From positions 68,564,637-68,628,636 of the forward strand of contig OZ010745.1 in assembly GCA_963932245.1 (NCBI GenBank): a stretch of DNA of 64,000 nt, written 5' to 3'. Every line of letters begins with the position of its first letter. Position 1 is the stretch's first letter. Shown here piece by piece: positions 1 to 15,660 of this stretch. The stretch comes from Tachinus rufipes (lineage: Eukaryota; Arthropoda; Insecta; Coleoptera; Staphylinidae). The position numbers were made by a program, and so were the translations under genes. The notes below the pieces were generated by a model. It had not been told where the DNA came from and did not search any database. It worked only from the letters and a program-made list of their open reading frames with translations.

Positions 1-619
1 TCAAAGAATTCTGGTTAAAGTAGAACAACATATACATCTTTTTGCATCTCATGTTTAGGTGTGGCCCCATGCCAGTTTTAATTTAAGTAGTTCTGGTATG
101 TCTTAAATTTGCTGGCATTCTTTTATTTTACTTTTTTTTTATTAATCATTTTTTCTTTTATTCTTTGCAGTTAAGGTTTTAGTATAAGTTTTTTACGTAA
201 ATTAGTAGTCTTTGATCAGTTTGCGTTTGCTTGATATTTCTAATAGTTATGGGTTTTTCAGTTTTTTATTGGTATAGGTTTTACACAAATCTTGTAAAAT
301 TGCTTTTATTGTTAGTTATGCACGCATTATTTTGTGTGGTTAAATCATGGTCAATTCTAGCGCTTTCTTGGATATTTAGCTTTTGCCGTTATATGAAAAT
401 AAAGCAAAGTAGTTTGGCTGGTTTGTTGTATTATACATCAGAAGTAGCACTTTTATTTAACTGCTACCAAAAACGTAATGTTTTAACAAGGAACCTTACT
501 GATATATACTGATACTTGTAAGTAAGTTGTACGTTGGAAAAAAAGCTCATCTTACAGGTCTAACGCTTTAAACCGTTATTCGGCGCACTGTTAGTTTGCA
601 TAAGCATTGCGTTTCTCCT
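1..619. other. AT-rich sequence, no gene recognised
   Basis: T-rich on the + strand. A 93-codon open stretch at 231-512 resembles nothing I know and has the hydrophobic composition expected when T-rich DNA is translated. I see no repeat or RNA gene here. Confidence 0.5.
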
Positions 620-985
620 TCGCTATTTAGAAGATGTTCTCCATCAATCAAATTTTTATTATTACCAATTTAATTATTTATGGCATTTGTTAGCTGTTGA
701 AAGTTCTGAGGTAGATCTGAGCGCTTCCACACACGTATATCTAACAAATCTAAGATTTAAATAAGGTTTTGATCAGGACTTAGCTTTGGCCAATTGATGT
801 TTTTAAATTTTGTGGTATTCAAGGTAGTTTATAGTGATGGCCGCAGTATGGGGCCTTGCATTGTCTTTCATAAATACAAAATTTAGGCCTATACTATAAG
901 CGGCTGATGATTTTCTAGGACAAGTTAAATGTACTAATTCCGCTTCAAATCATCACAGATCCATTACCAAATTTTTTACTTTTTG
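620..985 (-). pseudogene. Tc1-type transposase remnant (C-terminal catalytic half)
   Basis: Read on the minus strand, this segment holds the C-terminal half of a Tc1-family transposase, the DDE enzyme that cuts and pastes a DNA transposon at TA sites. Recognisable blocks, in order, are GSVMI followed by a stop where the family has Trp (about 966-943), FMKDNARPHTA with the second catalytic Asp (about 880-850), a degraded form of the WP-x-SPD block with the third acidic residue (about 800-770), and a tail resembling the family's C-terminus (about 720-625). Stops and frameshifts interrupt all of it. The N-terminal DNA-binding region and the first catalytic Asp were not found, and I could not see terminal inverted repeats. 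It is dead. Family assignment is secure at superfamily level and less so at Tc1 level. Confidence 0.75.
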
Positions 986-1999
986 TATAGTTTTCGCAAA
1001 AAAGAAAAAAAAATTTGCAGTTTATTGAATATTGGTGCTGTTTTCGATAGAAACAGCAACTTAAATAACTTTATGTTTATAATGAACTGTCAACATTGTT
1101 TACTATTCTAAAGCATAATACAATTTTAAAACAAAATTTTTATTGTTAGTTCTACTATGTTTCTTGTATTTTTTTTTAAATTGATATTGTTATCTTAAAT
1201 GTGATATGTAAAATTTGTTTTGTTTTTGCAAATTTATTTGGACAGAAAGTCAATCTTTGAGTTAAATATGTGTTCTTCTATTTTGAGCAGTGTATTTATT
1301 TTTCCTTAATAATTTTTAAAGTTATGGCAAAACAATAATAAATAAACTTTGGAGTAAAGACTATTATTTGTTAAGTGCAAAGATATGATTTTTTAAATTT
1401 TGTAACAGTGTGATAGCATCAACATTGATAAATACTATTTTTTGTTTGTTTTAGAACTAGTAATTTAGTTGTTATGATTATGTTGTCATCTCACAGATGT
1501 TTTTAATAGCAAACATAAATATATACTACAGATTTCATTAATTGAAATAATAGAATTGCTCTAAATACTGGCGGCGCCAAATTTCTGATTCATCTACACT
1601 CTCATATTAAAAATAATTAATGTTACATGGACTATACGTGCAGACATAGTCATTTTAAATTTTTGTAATATATCCCTTCTAAAAAAATCACCTCTATTTT
1701 TGCTTTTAGTTTTCTATAGAAACTTTTGAGAGTCTTATCTACAACAGTTTTCTATCAAATACGGCGCAGTAAAAAAACTGCATTTGAGCAGCTATTAACA
1801 TGATTGAATATGTGAGTACTTTATAAGTTCAAAATCAAATTGTTTATGTAATTTTTTTTAATGTTTTAAAAACTAAAATCATTTTATTGAAATATTATCT
1901 GTTATTTTATTAATTATTTAGCCGGAAAATTTATATAATTATTAAAATACTGATAAACATTTGGTTAGAACACTTATTGTGCAACAAATGTATTTAATG
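986..1999. other. AT-rich intergenic sequence
   Basis: I see no coding region, repeat or structure that I can support. Homopolymer runs and low complexity dominate. Confidence 0.5.
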
Positions 2000-4700
2000 C
2001 TATGTAAGTCACATAGAATCGCAATAGTTAATGGTCGGTTAAAATGTCTATTCTATGAGGCAACATATAAAAGACATATCTAACAGTGGAAACTGTAAAT
2101 TTTAATTAATTTCGCGGTAGCGGTTCCGCCACTCTTCTCTTTCTTCACCACGGTACATGCAATGAATGTAGTATGAATAAAGCCACGCACACTTGCTTAA
2201 TTTGAAATCTTAGACGAAATATTCAAATGCGACACGTTAAATTAAATTTTACAAGCATTTGCAAGTTGTATTGTCAAACTTAATTGCAATGGATAAGTAA
2301 GAATTTCAATGCGAAACAAAACTTTAAACCAGTGTGCACCTCAAAGCAATAAAATGTTGTTCAAATTAAGTGAATGAAAAATAATTGTTGGAATTGTAAT
2401 TTGGTTAGCATGCTATATATTAATGTAGCGCGGTTGAATGTCCATGTATTTATTTTCTGCACAGTTTTACATTTTAAATTTTCCCACATTGTTGGTGCTG
2501 CTGCTGCTACCTTTTACTCTGGTGGATTTCCCCAAGCTGTCTGACAGTCAGCTGTCAAGTAACGCTTTACGGCTTATATATTTTTGCAAGTGAAACAAAA
2601 ATCGTGTTCTATTTTAGAAGCACTTCATTAATATTATATCAAAAGTGTTTTATTAATAAGAATCTGACTGCGATATGAATCTGTCAGCCAGCGAAAAACA
2701 AATTTACAACTAATATGGCTTGAAATAAATATGCGGTATGGTAATCAAATAATGACAAACGACTTACAGCAGCACGGAGGAAGAATAGAAGTATTGACAG
2801 CTTAATATAATCAAACAAAACACTTGAAATCCATTAATATGTCTTATACATACTTTATAAATAATATTATAAACTTTTCATTATTTTGTATGCGAGTAGC
2901 ATATCAATTTAAATAGTGTTTACATTGCGAGGGATAAAATGTAATCCTTGAATATCTTTTATATTATATTTTGAATGGATGATGTATTTTTTTCATAAAG
3001 ACAATGTGTAACGTAACAATTTCTTTTTAATTTAAAAGTAGTTCTCAGTAAATCTAAATTTTAATTTAGTTCCAGTAGTGCATATATCCCCCCGCTGGTT
3101 CCATTCAATGTTCCAAAGATATTTCGCGATTTTTCATTTCACGTTATTAAAGTTTTAAAGGCCAGTTATAAAAACTTTAGCACAGCATTTTAAACACTAT
3201 AAAGGCACCACCTGTCGTTTCTATATATTAGTGGTCGTTCGTCCCTATACTTTAACACACCCCTTATCGGCTGCTACATTATTTAATTCCTGGCAGTTAA
3301 TCTTTTGCATTGCGATCACGTATAGAAATGTATATACATAATATGTAACACACAATACAACACAACACAAAGCTCGTTTACATTTTGCGGTTTGTTAGTT
3401 GTGATTGATATTAACTAATTAATTAATTAATTAATTAATCTGTATTGTAGATATGTGCAAATGAATGCGGGGCATTTTATGAACCAGCAATGTGTGTTCA
3501 GGCATATATAACCAAAACTGGTTATTGGACTAATTAAAATTTTAACGAAGTGTGAATTAATCATAATTTATATTATTAAGATAAATATTCAATTAACAAA
3601 CTGCGCACTTTAATATGACTTAAATTGAATCGAAAAGGAATTATATTGGCATTTATTGATCATAATTAAATTGGGAACGTAGTTATTACTAATTCAATAA
3701 TATTAAGATTACTGCTGTGGAGTAGGTGTATGCATGTAGATTTAGTTTACAGTTTTGGCTTTTAATGTGCGCTAATTAGATACAATAACATGAGCGTGTT
3801 GCCGTTGTCACTGAATACCCTGTTAATTAATTTATGTGGCACTGCGAGGATTGCCATATCAAAACCAATCCGTTAATATCACCTGACAGCTGATCTATCA
3901 TTTATGTTTAATTGACTTTGAGAGTTTGTATATACTGTTGAGACTTTGTTATTAGCAAGCCGATAGTGTAGAACTGATCACTGGGATATACATATATTAA
4001 TGCGGAACGGTTCACGTTATTGATTAGGCTTGTGTGAATACACCCCTGATTACTATTAACACATTCAGCAGGTATTTGTATATAATATAGTACTATTGTT
4101 TTTAACCTTTTAATGTCTCAGAAGTTTGTTTATAAAAGGGAAACAATGGAAACGTTTAAACAGTGATGCCATCTCAGTCGGATGTTCGTGATTACCATAG
4201 AAATAGCGTGTAGCCGTTTCTTGTGGACACTGAAAGGAAATGGCCGGTTGAATTTGTTGCACTGCTTTTCTCTACTCTCTTTTTTTTATTTCACCCTCGT
4301 TCACAAAATTGGGTCGAATCAAAGAAAATTTTATATTGAGAACGAGGGTGAATTTTTCGATGTTTAATTGAGTCACCTTTACCAGCATATTCCAATCACT
4401 GTTCCGCGGTATGCAGACTGCCTCAAATGTAAATGAGGGGGTAAACTATTTGCAGACATGCATATGCATGGTATACATAAATACGGGATGAAGTGGGTAC
4501 GGCTTCCAACGGTATTCTGGTCTCATATATAACTCTTATTGCGAGTGTACACATGCAGAACATTTGTCTGCTGCAATATCTATCTGTAATGCCAGTGGAC
4601 GCTCGGCTAACTACACATCTATCAAATTGCTTCATTGCTTCTATTATTTCATCTGACATTTATGGTCTTTGAAACTATCACGCAAGTAGTCAACTATGGC
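2000..4700. other. Compositionally balanced, non-repetitive island
   Basis: This stretch has more even base composition and higher complexity than its surroundings, few homopolymers and no transposon signature. Short open frames at 4182-4367 (+) and 4423-4659 (-) match nothing I know. It has several TAATTA-type homeodomain core sites and CAGCTG E-box cores. Candidate non-coding regulatory DNA is an inference from texture only. Confidence 0.3.
3415..3439. repeat. (TTAA)n short tandem repeat
   Basis: An uninterrupted run of about six TTAA units sits inside the 2.0-4.7 kb island. It makes overlapping TAATTA homeodomain-type cores. Whether that matters biologically cannot be told from sequence alone. 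Confidence 0.8.
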
Positions 4701-7012
<2,312 letters not shown>

Positions 7013-7040
7013 TAAAAAATATAATATATTTATTTACTTT

Positions 7041-7052
7041 AACCGAAAGGTT
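7041..7052 (+). other. 3' UTR hairpin with GAAA tetraloop (Dong-type copy 1)
   Basis: AACC-GAAA-GGTT forms a four-pair stem capped by a GNRA tetraloop, 29 bases after the stop codon. Flanking TTT and AAA could extend it across a small bulge. The same hairpin is in copy 2 at 10844-10855. In R2-type elements the RT recognises a structured 3' UTR; that role here is inferred. Confidence 0.6.
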
Positions 7053-7103
7053 CGTAAATTAATTTATCTTCCGTATTATGTATTACGAGTTATGAAAAAT
7101 AAA

Positions 7104-7321
<218 letters not shown>

Positions 7322-7356
7322 ATTATTAATATAAATATAAATTAAAATATTGAATT

Positions 7357-10300
7357 ATGCTGGACGAAAATGATATTATTGACGAGAATCCTCGGCCTGT
7401 TGAAGGTGCTTTAGTAACTACTCAAAATACTACCACCAAAACAGGTAAAGTAAGACAACGAACATTATGGACAACAGCAATGAATATATGTGTTATGCGT
7501 TGTTATTACTTATCTACAAATTTAGAAAATAATATGATTTTATATAGAAACAGAATGTATGAACTTTTTAAAACAGAATATCCAAATATAATAGCAACCG
7601 AACAACGAATTGCTGATCAGAAAAGAGCAATTATTAAAAATAAATTACTTCCGGATGTTACAATTGAAGAAATTAAAAGAAATATTTTGGATGAACTTAG
7701 AAACGCAGAGGAACAAACAAATTATGCAGACGAAGATATAGAACTTCTTGAAATAAACATAATTCCTAATAACACTCTTATCATTAATGATATAACTAGT
7801 CACAACGATTTTAATGACATAACAATAACGACATTGAAAAATGCTTTAAATTTAAAAATTAAAGAATATATTGGTAGTAATCCAACAAATCGACCATTAA
7901 TTCCTAAACAAATATTATCAGACAAATTTACAAACATAGTAAACAAAATGAACATAATTTTAAATGAATACGTTCCTAACATAGTAGAATTTGAACAGCT
8001 ACATACTTTTGTATACTGTGCTGCTCTTGTGTGTGTAGAACAAAACGGAACAAAAATTTATCAAATAAATGAGGAATTAGATACAAGAAAAAACAAAACT
8101 ATACCAAAATGGCAATCACGCCTTGAAAAAAGAATTTATAACCTAAGAAGTAATGTCAATAAACTTCAACAATATATAAATGGAATACGATCTAACCACC
8201 TAAACAAAGAAATTAAAAAAATTTACAACAATTATCAGATACATACTAAATACGATGCACCAAATAATAAAATTGAAGAATTTTTAGATACATTAAAACA
8301 AAAATTAACAGTTTTATCTAAAAGACTTAAAAGATACAAAATCTGTACTAAACGTAAATATGAAAATAATCTTTTTAGAAACAAAGAAGGTGCTTTTTAT
8401 AGATATATGAATTCAACAAATTTAGAACAAACAAATGAAACTCCAACTAAAACTGATATAGAATTATACTGGTCTAATATTTGGTCAGAAAACGTAATTT
8501 ACAACAAAAACGCTAGCTGGTTAAAAAATGAAAAATTAAATGCAGAAAATATAAATAATATGCAGTTTATACAATTTTCAGAAAATGAAGTTACTGAAGT
8601 AATAAAAAATACTCATAATTGGAAAACTCCAGGAATAGACGGTATACATAATTACTGGTATAAAAAATTTGATGCAATACATTCAATATTAACTAAATTT
8701 ATAAATCAATTTATAAAATATCCACAGAAAGTACCGCATTTTTTCACGCAAGGAGTAACTTCATTAATATATAAAAAAGGAAATGCAAAAGATCCCAGTA
8801 ATTATAGACCAATAACCTGTCTACCAACTATTTATAAAATAACCACAGCATGTCTCAGTCAACTTATATATAATCATTGTGATAGAAACAACATACTTGC
8901 AGAACAACAGAAAAGATGCAAAAAATTATCGCTAGGTTGCAAAGAACAACTTATAATTGATTCAGTAATAATGAAACAAGCATACAAAAAGAAACGAAAT
9001 ATTTACACTGCATACATTGACTACTGTAAAGCTTTTGACTCAGTACCTCATACATGGCTTGTTGAAATTCTTAAAATTTATAAAATTGATCCTATTATTA
9101 TAAAGTTTTTAACTGCCACTATGTCTTCTTGGCAAACTATACTAAAATTATACAAAGAAAATAATTACATAATTACTGATCCAATTAAGATAAACAGAGG
9201 AATATATCAAGGTGACTCATTAAGCCCACTTTGGTTCTGCTTAGCATTACAACCTCTTTCAAATATGCTTAATAAAACTACTTATGGATTCAATATTAAA
9301 AACAACAGAAGAACTATCTACAATTTAACTCATCTTATATATATGGATGACATAAAATTATACAGCAGTACTCAACAAAATCTAGCACATTTGTTAAAAA
9401 CTGTTGAGGTTTTTAGTATTGACATTCGCATGAAAATGGGTCTTGATAAATGCAGAACACAAAGTATTAACAAAGGTAAACGTGAATTATTAAACTACCA
9501 ACTACAAAATGACCAAGAAATAAAAGGACTTTTAGAAGATGAAGTATACAAATATTTAGGAATGAACCAATCAAAATTAATTGATCAAAAACAAACAAAA
9601 AAAGACATAACAGATAAATATCTTGAACGAATTAAAAAAATAACTAAAACTAAGTTAAATGGCAAAAACATTATGAAAGCAATTAATAGTTATTCAATTC
9701 CCATACTTATATATTCTTTTGGTATAATAAATTGGACAAATACAGAAATTAAAGATTTAGAAAGAAAAACTAATAAATTACTAACTTTGGCAAATTTTCA
9801 TCATCCTAGATCAGCAACAGAAAGATTAACATTACCAAGAAAAAGTGGTGGAAGAGGTATAATCGATATACAAAATATGCATCACAAACAAAAAATAAAA
9901 ATTCGAAAATATTTTTATGACAAAATAGAAACATCAGAACTACATCGAATTATAATCAATGCTGACGAAAACTACACACCATTAAATATGGCTAACTTAA
10001 TAGAATTTAGAATTACAACAATTGATGAAAAAATAGAATCTTGGAAAGAGAAAGCATTACATGGCAAACATTTACAAGAACTAATCCAAGCTCATGTTGA
10101 TTTCACAGCATCAAACGCTTGGTTAACTTATGGAGCACTCTTCCCTGAAACTGAAGGATTTTTAATAGCAATTCAAGATCAAGTGATTAAAACAAAAAAT
10201 TATCAAAAATTCATTATCAAAGACGGAACACAAGACGACAAATGTAGAAAGTGCAAAACACATAACGAAAATATTCAGCACATAATATCAAGTTGCTCTA

Positions 10301-10815
10301 TTATTGCAAATACCGACTATAAAAATAGACATGATAATGTAGCTAAAATTATTCACCAAGAGCTTGCATTTCAAAATTCTATAGTAACTAATAAAAGACC
10401 ATATTATAAATATACGCCAGATAAAGTTTTGGAAAATGAAAATTACAAATTATATTGGGATAGAACAATTTTAACGGATCAATCAATAAGCCACAACCGC
10501 CCGGATATAACGTTTGTCGATAAAATTAATAAAATTGCGTTTTTGATTGATATTACAATACCGAGTTCAAACAATTTACAAAAGTCTTACACGGAAAAAA
10601 TTACTAAGTATACAAATTTATCTATAGAAATTGAACATCTTTGGAGCATGAAAAAAATACGTATAATTCCTATTGTGATATCTGCTACCGGCATCATTCC
10701 AATAACATTACATGGCGCCTTGAAAGAATTAAAGCTGGATAAAAGAATCTACATTCAATTGCAGCGTGCAGTTATATTAGATACCTGCAGCACCGTTAGA
10801 AAATTTTTAAAATAA
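7357..10815 (+). CDS. Dong/R4-type retrotransposon polyprotein (RT + restriction-like endonuclease), intact
   Basis: 1152 residues, uninterrupted. The enzyme would nick TAA repeat DNA and prime reverse transcription of its own RNA at the nick. Residues 34-110 form the conserved N-terminal block of R4/Dong proteins (W38, RCYY at 48-51, then an E-Q-R-x-A-D-Q-x-R run near 82-90), probably DNA binding. RT motifs: W422 and D428 of the WK-P-G-DG block, YRPI at 483, first catalytic Asp D555 with AFDS at 559-562, YQGD at 617-620, and YMDD at 662-665. A CCHC knuckle follows (C963, C966, H975, C980), then the PD-(D/E)xK-like endonuclease (RPD at 1048-1050, D1065, Y-T-E-K about a dozen residues later). 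All catalytic residues I can identify are present. I see no classical C2H2 finger at the N-terminus, unlike R2. It is the only long intact ORF in the window and may be active. Confidence 0.93.
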   Translation: MLDENDIIDENPRPVEGALVTTQNTTTKTGKVRQRTLWTTAMNICVMRCYYLSTNLENNMILYRNRMYELFKTEYPNIIATEQRIADQKRAIIKNKLLPDVTIEEIKRNILDELRNAEEQTNYADEDIELLEINIIPNNTLIINDITSHNDFNDITITTLKNALNLKIKEYIGSNPTNRPLIPKQILSDKFTNIVNKMNIILNEYVPNIVEFEQLHTFVYCAALVCVEQNGTKIYQINEELDTRKNKTIPKWQSRLEKRIYNLRSNVNKLQQYINGIRSNHLNKEIKKIYNNYQIHTKYDAPNNKIEEFLDTLKQKLTVLSKRLKRYKICTKRKYENNLFRNKEGAFYRYMNSTNLEQTNETPTKTDIELYWSNIWSENVIYNKNASWLKNEKLNAENINNMQFIQFSENEVTEVIKNTHNWKTPGIDGIHNYWYKKFDAIHSILTKFINQFIKYPQKVPHFFTQGVTSLIYKKGNAKDPSNYRPITCLPTIYKITTACLSQLIYNHCDRNNILAEQQKRCKKLSLGCKEQLIIDSVIMKQAYKKKRNIYTAYIDYCKAFDSVPHTWLVEILKIYKIDPIIIKFLTATMSSWQTILKLYKENNYIITDPIKINRGIYQGDSLSPLWFCLALQPLSNMLNKTTYGFNIKNNRRTIYNLTHLIYMDDIKLYSSTQQNLAHLLKTVEVFSIDIRMKMGLDKCRTQSINKGKRELLNYQLQNDQEIKGLLEDEVYKYLGMNQSKLIDQKQTKKDITDKYLERIKKITKTKLNGKNIMKAINSYSIPILIYSFGIINWTNTEIKDLERKTNKLLTLANFHHPRSATERLTLPRKSGGRGIIDIQNMHHKQKIKIRKYFYDKIETSELHRIIINADENYTPLNMANLIEFRITTIDEKIESWKEKALHGKHLQELIQAHVDFTASNAWLTYGALFPETEGFLIAIQDQVIKTKNYQKFIIKDGTQDDKCRKCKTHNENIQHIISSCSIIANTDYKNRHDNVAKIIHQELAFQNSIVTNKRPYYKYTPDKVLENENYKLYWDRTILTDQSISHNRPDITFVDKINKIAFLIDITIPSSNNLQKSYTEKITKYTNLSIEIEHLWSMKKIRIIPIVISATGIIPITLHGALKELKLDKRIYIQLQRAVILDTCSTVRKFLK

Positions 10816-10843
10816 TAAAAAATATAATATATTTATTTACTTT

Positions 10844-10855
10844 AACCGAAAGGTT
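10844..10855 (+). other. 3' UTR hairpin with GAAA tetraloop (Dong-type copy 2)
   Basis: Identical to the hairpin at 7041-7052, at the same distance after the stop codon. About 50 bases further on, the UTR ends in an A-rich stretch that merges with (AAT)n. Confidence 0.6.
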
Positions 10856-10905
10856 CGTAAATTAATTTATCTTCCGTATTATGTATTACGAGTTTTGAAA
10901 AATAA

Positions 10906-11861
<956 letters not shown>

Positions 11862-11949
11862 TTTATTTCAAAACGAACAAGTTACATACACATATATAAA
11901 ATAATGTACATTACATTGTGTTTGAAGACGTCAAAAAAAGTTTAATAAT

Positions 11950-14775
11950 TTAATTTATGTAGTTTTTAACTGAATAGGGTTCCAGTTCCACAAGATATTG
12001 TAGGATTTCATTTTTAAATTCTTTTCTGTTTACAGCTTTTTTTCTAATTGCTTCTGGTAGGTTGTTGTAAAATTTTATACATGTATAAAGTGTACCGTCC
12101 TCAAATTTTTTTAGACGGTGACATGGAATTTGTGTTAGAGAGTGTTTTCTTAAATTGTAATTTGTTTCTTTGTTTAAATAATCTTCAAACAAAGATGGAT
12201 GGTTGATTAAAAATAATAGGCAGCGGTATATATACAATCCAAATACTGTCAAAATATTTTGCTGTTTAAAAACTCCACGACATGATTCATTATATTTTTT
12301 GTTTGTAATTATCCAAATTGCTCTTTTTTTGGGTTAAAAAATGATCTTTGTGCCAGAACATCCTCCCCAGAAAATTATGCCGTATTGTAGTATAGAGTAT
12401 ATATTAGCATAGTATAAGATTTTAAGTGCATCAAAATTTGCTTTTTTTGATAGAACACAAATACCATAACATGCCGTGTTTAGTTTTGCATTTAGATAAG
12501 TAATTTGTTCATTCCAGGTTAAAGTATCATTTACTTGAATTCCAAGAAACTTTGTGCATGAGGTACTGGCTATATTTTGTCCTATAAGTGTGATGTGATT
12601 TGGTGTTATTGTAGTTTTAGTAGTTTTAAAAAACATTACATTTGTTTTTTCCGCATTTAATATTAATAAATTTTCTTTAAACCATCTATCTGCTTCTGTT
12701 ATACATATATTTGCATCTTGAATACATTTTTCTAAATGATTGCTATTAATTAGAAAAGTGGTGTCGTCTGCGTAATTAACTACTTGAACATTGTTTTTAT
12801 GAATTAGTGATGGCAATTCGTTTATGTAAATAGCAAATAATAGAGGAGCCAGTATACTTCCTTGCGGAGCTCCGACGTTTACTTTTGTTAAAGTAGATTC
12901 TTCAAAGTTTCCTTTTTTTTTCACTATTACTTTTTGGTATCTGTTTTCAAAATAATTTTGTATCCAATTAAGAGATGTTTCTCGTACTCCATAGTGTTCT
13001 AGTTTTTTTAATAATACTAAATGGTTAATGCTGTCAAACGCTTTTGTTAGGTCAACAAATATTCCACATGGCACATGATTATTTTCAAAGCTGTTTAAAA
13101 TTTGCTGAGTGAAATCAAAAATAGCTGTATCGGTGTTTTTGTTCTTCATAAAACCATGTTGGTTTGGATTCTATAACTTGTTATCGTGCATAAAGTTATA
13201 CAGTCTTTCAATGATAATTTTTTCAATTACTTTTGATAACGTCGGTAAAAGACATACTAGTCGATAGCTTAAAGGATCAGTTTTTGTTCCTTTTTTAAAC
13301 AACGGTCTAACCATTGCATCTTTTAAGTTTTGAGGATAGATTCCTAATTTAATTGATTCATTTATTAAATAGCAGAGTGGTGTTACAATAGAATCTATTA
13401 TTTGTTTTAATATGTTGCTAGAAAATCCATCGTTTCCTGTAGATTTAGAATATTTTAGTTTCTTAACAACATTTATAATTTCAGTATTAGTTGTGAGATT
13501 AGGATAAAATTCGTTAGTGTGGTATGCTATTTTACAGTCATAGCTATTAGATTGCTGCTTTGTTAAAATTTCTAATAAGTTTGAGATGCAGTTTGTAAAA
13601 TATTGATTAAATTCTTTTGCCGATGGAATATTCGAAACTATGCTAGAGTTAGACTTTTTGTTGTTGATACTGTTTTTCACCATTGTCCATACCGTTCGTG
13701 ATTTGTTCTCAGAATTTTTGATATAGTTACTAAAACAAACTTTTTTTTCTTTGGATAATAGATTTCTATACTCTGTTTTCTTTTTAATATACAAAGCTTC
13801 TCCATTTGGCATGTGTTGTCTCAGTATACCTAGTAGTTTGAGTTCTTTCTTGCAACTAATAAGTTGAGGTGTTACTATCGGTTTAGGTTTATTATTTGTT
13901 ACTAATCTTTTTAAAAGAGGCATTGTTACATCTAAATTGTATTTTAGTATGTTTATAAATGTATCCCATTTTTCGTTAACATTTTTAATGTTGTATATAC
14001 AACACCAATTTTCTTTTGATAAAATTGTTTTTAATCTCTGGATATTTTCTTTTGATATTATTTGCGTGAACGAATATTTGTGCGGATTATACGTTTTTAA
14101 TTTAGTGTGTATTATTTGTGCCGTGTGGTCACCTATGTGGCTATGTTTGACAGTAAAGTTTAAGTTGACATTAGAGATTATGTTATCTAAACAAGTTTTA
14201 CTTCTAGCTGTTATTCTTTTAGGTTCTTTTATACTTAAATTTAAATTAAAAGATAACAGAAGTGATACAAAGTCTTTTTTATTTTTGGTTTCTATCAATG
14301 TATTTATAGTCTCCTACAATAATAAATTTATAGTTTTTATTAAATAAAATGTCTAATACCTTTTCTAGAGTGATAAAATAAGCATCAATGTCTCCAGAAG
14401 GTGGTCTGTAGATTGTTATAATTAACAGTTCTATATTCAACATGAAAGACGTTGCGGCAATTTCAATATGATTCCGTATGGATAATTTGATAAATTCATT
14501 ACATGTTTTAAAGTTTAAATCTACATTTGAATAGATTGCTACTCCTCCATGGTCCTTGTTTTCTAGTCTACAAAAATTAGATGTTAAGTGCATGTTATTT
14601 AATCTTATTAATTCTAGATTTAATTTAGATAACCAAATTTCTGACAAACATAGTATGTCACAGCTTTTTAGTATAGATAATTGATCAATTTGTTGTATAC
14701 TTGTTGTTAAGCATTGTATATTTTGACGTATAATATTAACCCTTTTATCATAAACTAAATTCCTGTCTTTTTTCT
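11950..14775 (-). pseudogene. CR1/Jockey-like LINE ORF2: APE endonuclease and reverse transcriptase
   Basis: Reading from high to low coordinate. The endonuclease starts near 14770 (QNIQCL, then SEIWLS near 14640) and runs through GGVAIY, the YRPPSGD block and GD near 14300. A frameshift near 14290 leads into one long frame that continues to 11950, broken only by in-frame stops at 13171-13173 and 12334-12336. That frame holds the endonuclease tail (LDNI...GDH), a linker, the RT blocks STGNDGFSSNILK, AFDSINH, GAPQGSILAPLLF and the catalytic YADD, and the C-terminal block with PKKRAI and an ILT-x-LYIY motif. The active-site Asp pair survives. Few lesions suggest moderate age. CR1 and Jockey clades cannot be separated safely by eye. 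Confidence 0.88.
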
Positions 14776-14784
14776 TAAAAGAGT

Positions 14785-15658
14785 GTTCATTGAGTTGTAT
14801 GTATTTCTGAAAGTCAAAGCGTTTGAAACCAACACCTGCTAGCCAGAATTCTTTGTCATATAACTCTTATAGTGATATCATTATATGTGGCACCAACTTT
14901 GAAACATTTGTTTTGGGTTTCTTGGGTTGGAAGTTCTTCTACAAAAAAATATTGTTTTCTGATTTTGTTTTGTCAATTAAATATTTTTTTTATATTTTCA
15001 GCAGTAACATTTCGTTTTACTCTTGATAGATAAATTCATAATTTCTTTTCTTCCCCAGTAAATCCAAAGCTATTATTAGAGATTGCAGCTCCAACTTCAG
15101 CTTTTTTCTTTTGAGAATTATGGTTTTTAGTGATTAATTTATCTTTATCTGTTTCAGTTGATTTGGCTTTATTGTTGTTTATTTGGTTAGCTGTTTTGTT
15201 ATTCTTTATTGTTGTAGCGTAACTGGGTTTTGATATTGGTTGAGTGGCATTGTCCACAACGTTGTTACTTTGGTTGCATACAACAATCTCACTTATTAAA
15301 TGTTTATTGCTATTGCTTTGTTTACTTTCAGATAATTTATTTTCAACATTATTGCTATTAAGTTTTAATAAATTGTTATACTCCTGAAGGATACGGTTTT
15401 TATCTTCTATTTCCATTATTATTTTTTTCAATTGAATTTCTGTATTAATATTGGTTTTTTTGGGAAATTCTTCTAGACATTCGTCACAGATCCATTTAAA
15501 GTTTTTATTCTTTGGGATTGAATCTATTCTTTTCACTCCACAGGACAAATGAATTTTACTTTCGCATATAAACACAATATTGCTTCGTTTATGTTTTCAA
15601 CGTTAATTTTACATATTTTACACTGGTTGTTTTCTAGCGACTCTTTTCGTGCCGCCAT
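14785..15658 (-). pseudogene. CR1/Jockey-like LINE ORF1 with PHD-type zinc finger
   Basis: Starts at an ATG (15658, MAARKES). Cys pairs CKIC, ICES-x-IHLSC and WICDEC form a PHD-like C4HC3 finger; a frameshift near 15580 lies within it. A Lys/Asn-rich, partly coiled-coil-like middle follows, then an in-frame stop at 15036-15038. Beyond this the homologous frame continues (RVKRNVTAEN, later FKVGA and FWLAGVGFKRF) with further slips, which is the C-terminal domain usual for ORF1 RNA-binding proteins of this group. The product would coat element RNA. It is broken here. Confidence 0.75.
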
Positions 15659-15660
15659 CA

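Larger units (their letters stand above)
11862..15660 (-). mobile_element. Degenerate CR1/Jockey-like LINE, nearly full length
   Basis: Two-ORF non-LTR retrotransposon on the minus strand: ORF1 with a PHD-type zinc finger, ORF2 with APE-type endonuclease and RT, then a 3' end with a repeat tail. Stops and frameshifts make it dead. I could not find a clear target-site duplication at its ends. Confidence 0.9.

Noticed and set aside
231..512. 93-codon plus-strand frame near the window start
   Set aside because: Hydrophobic translation of T-rich DNA without any recognisable motif or neighbouring gene signals.
7800..7982. Minus-strand 60-codon frame inside the Dong-type ORF
   Set aside because: Antisense shadow of a long coding frame.
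13937..14347. 136-codon plus-strand frame opposite the LINE ORF2
   Set aside because: Antisense of A-rich LINE coding sequence; the minus strand carries clear endonuclease and RT motifs.
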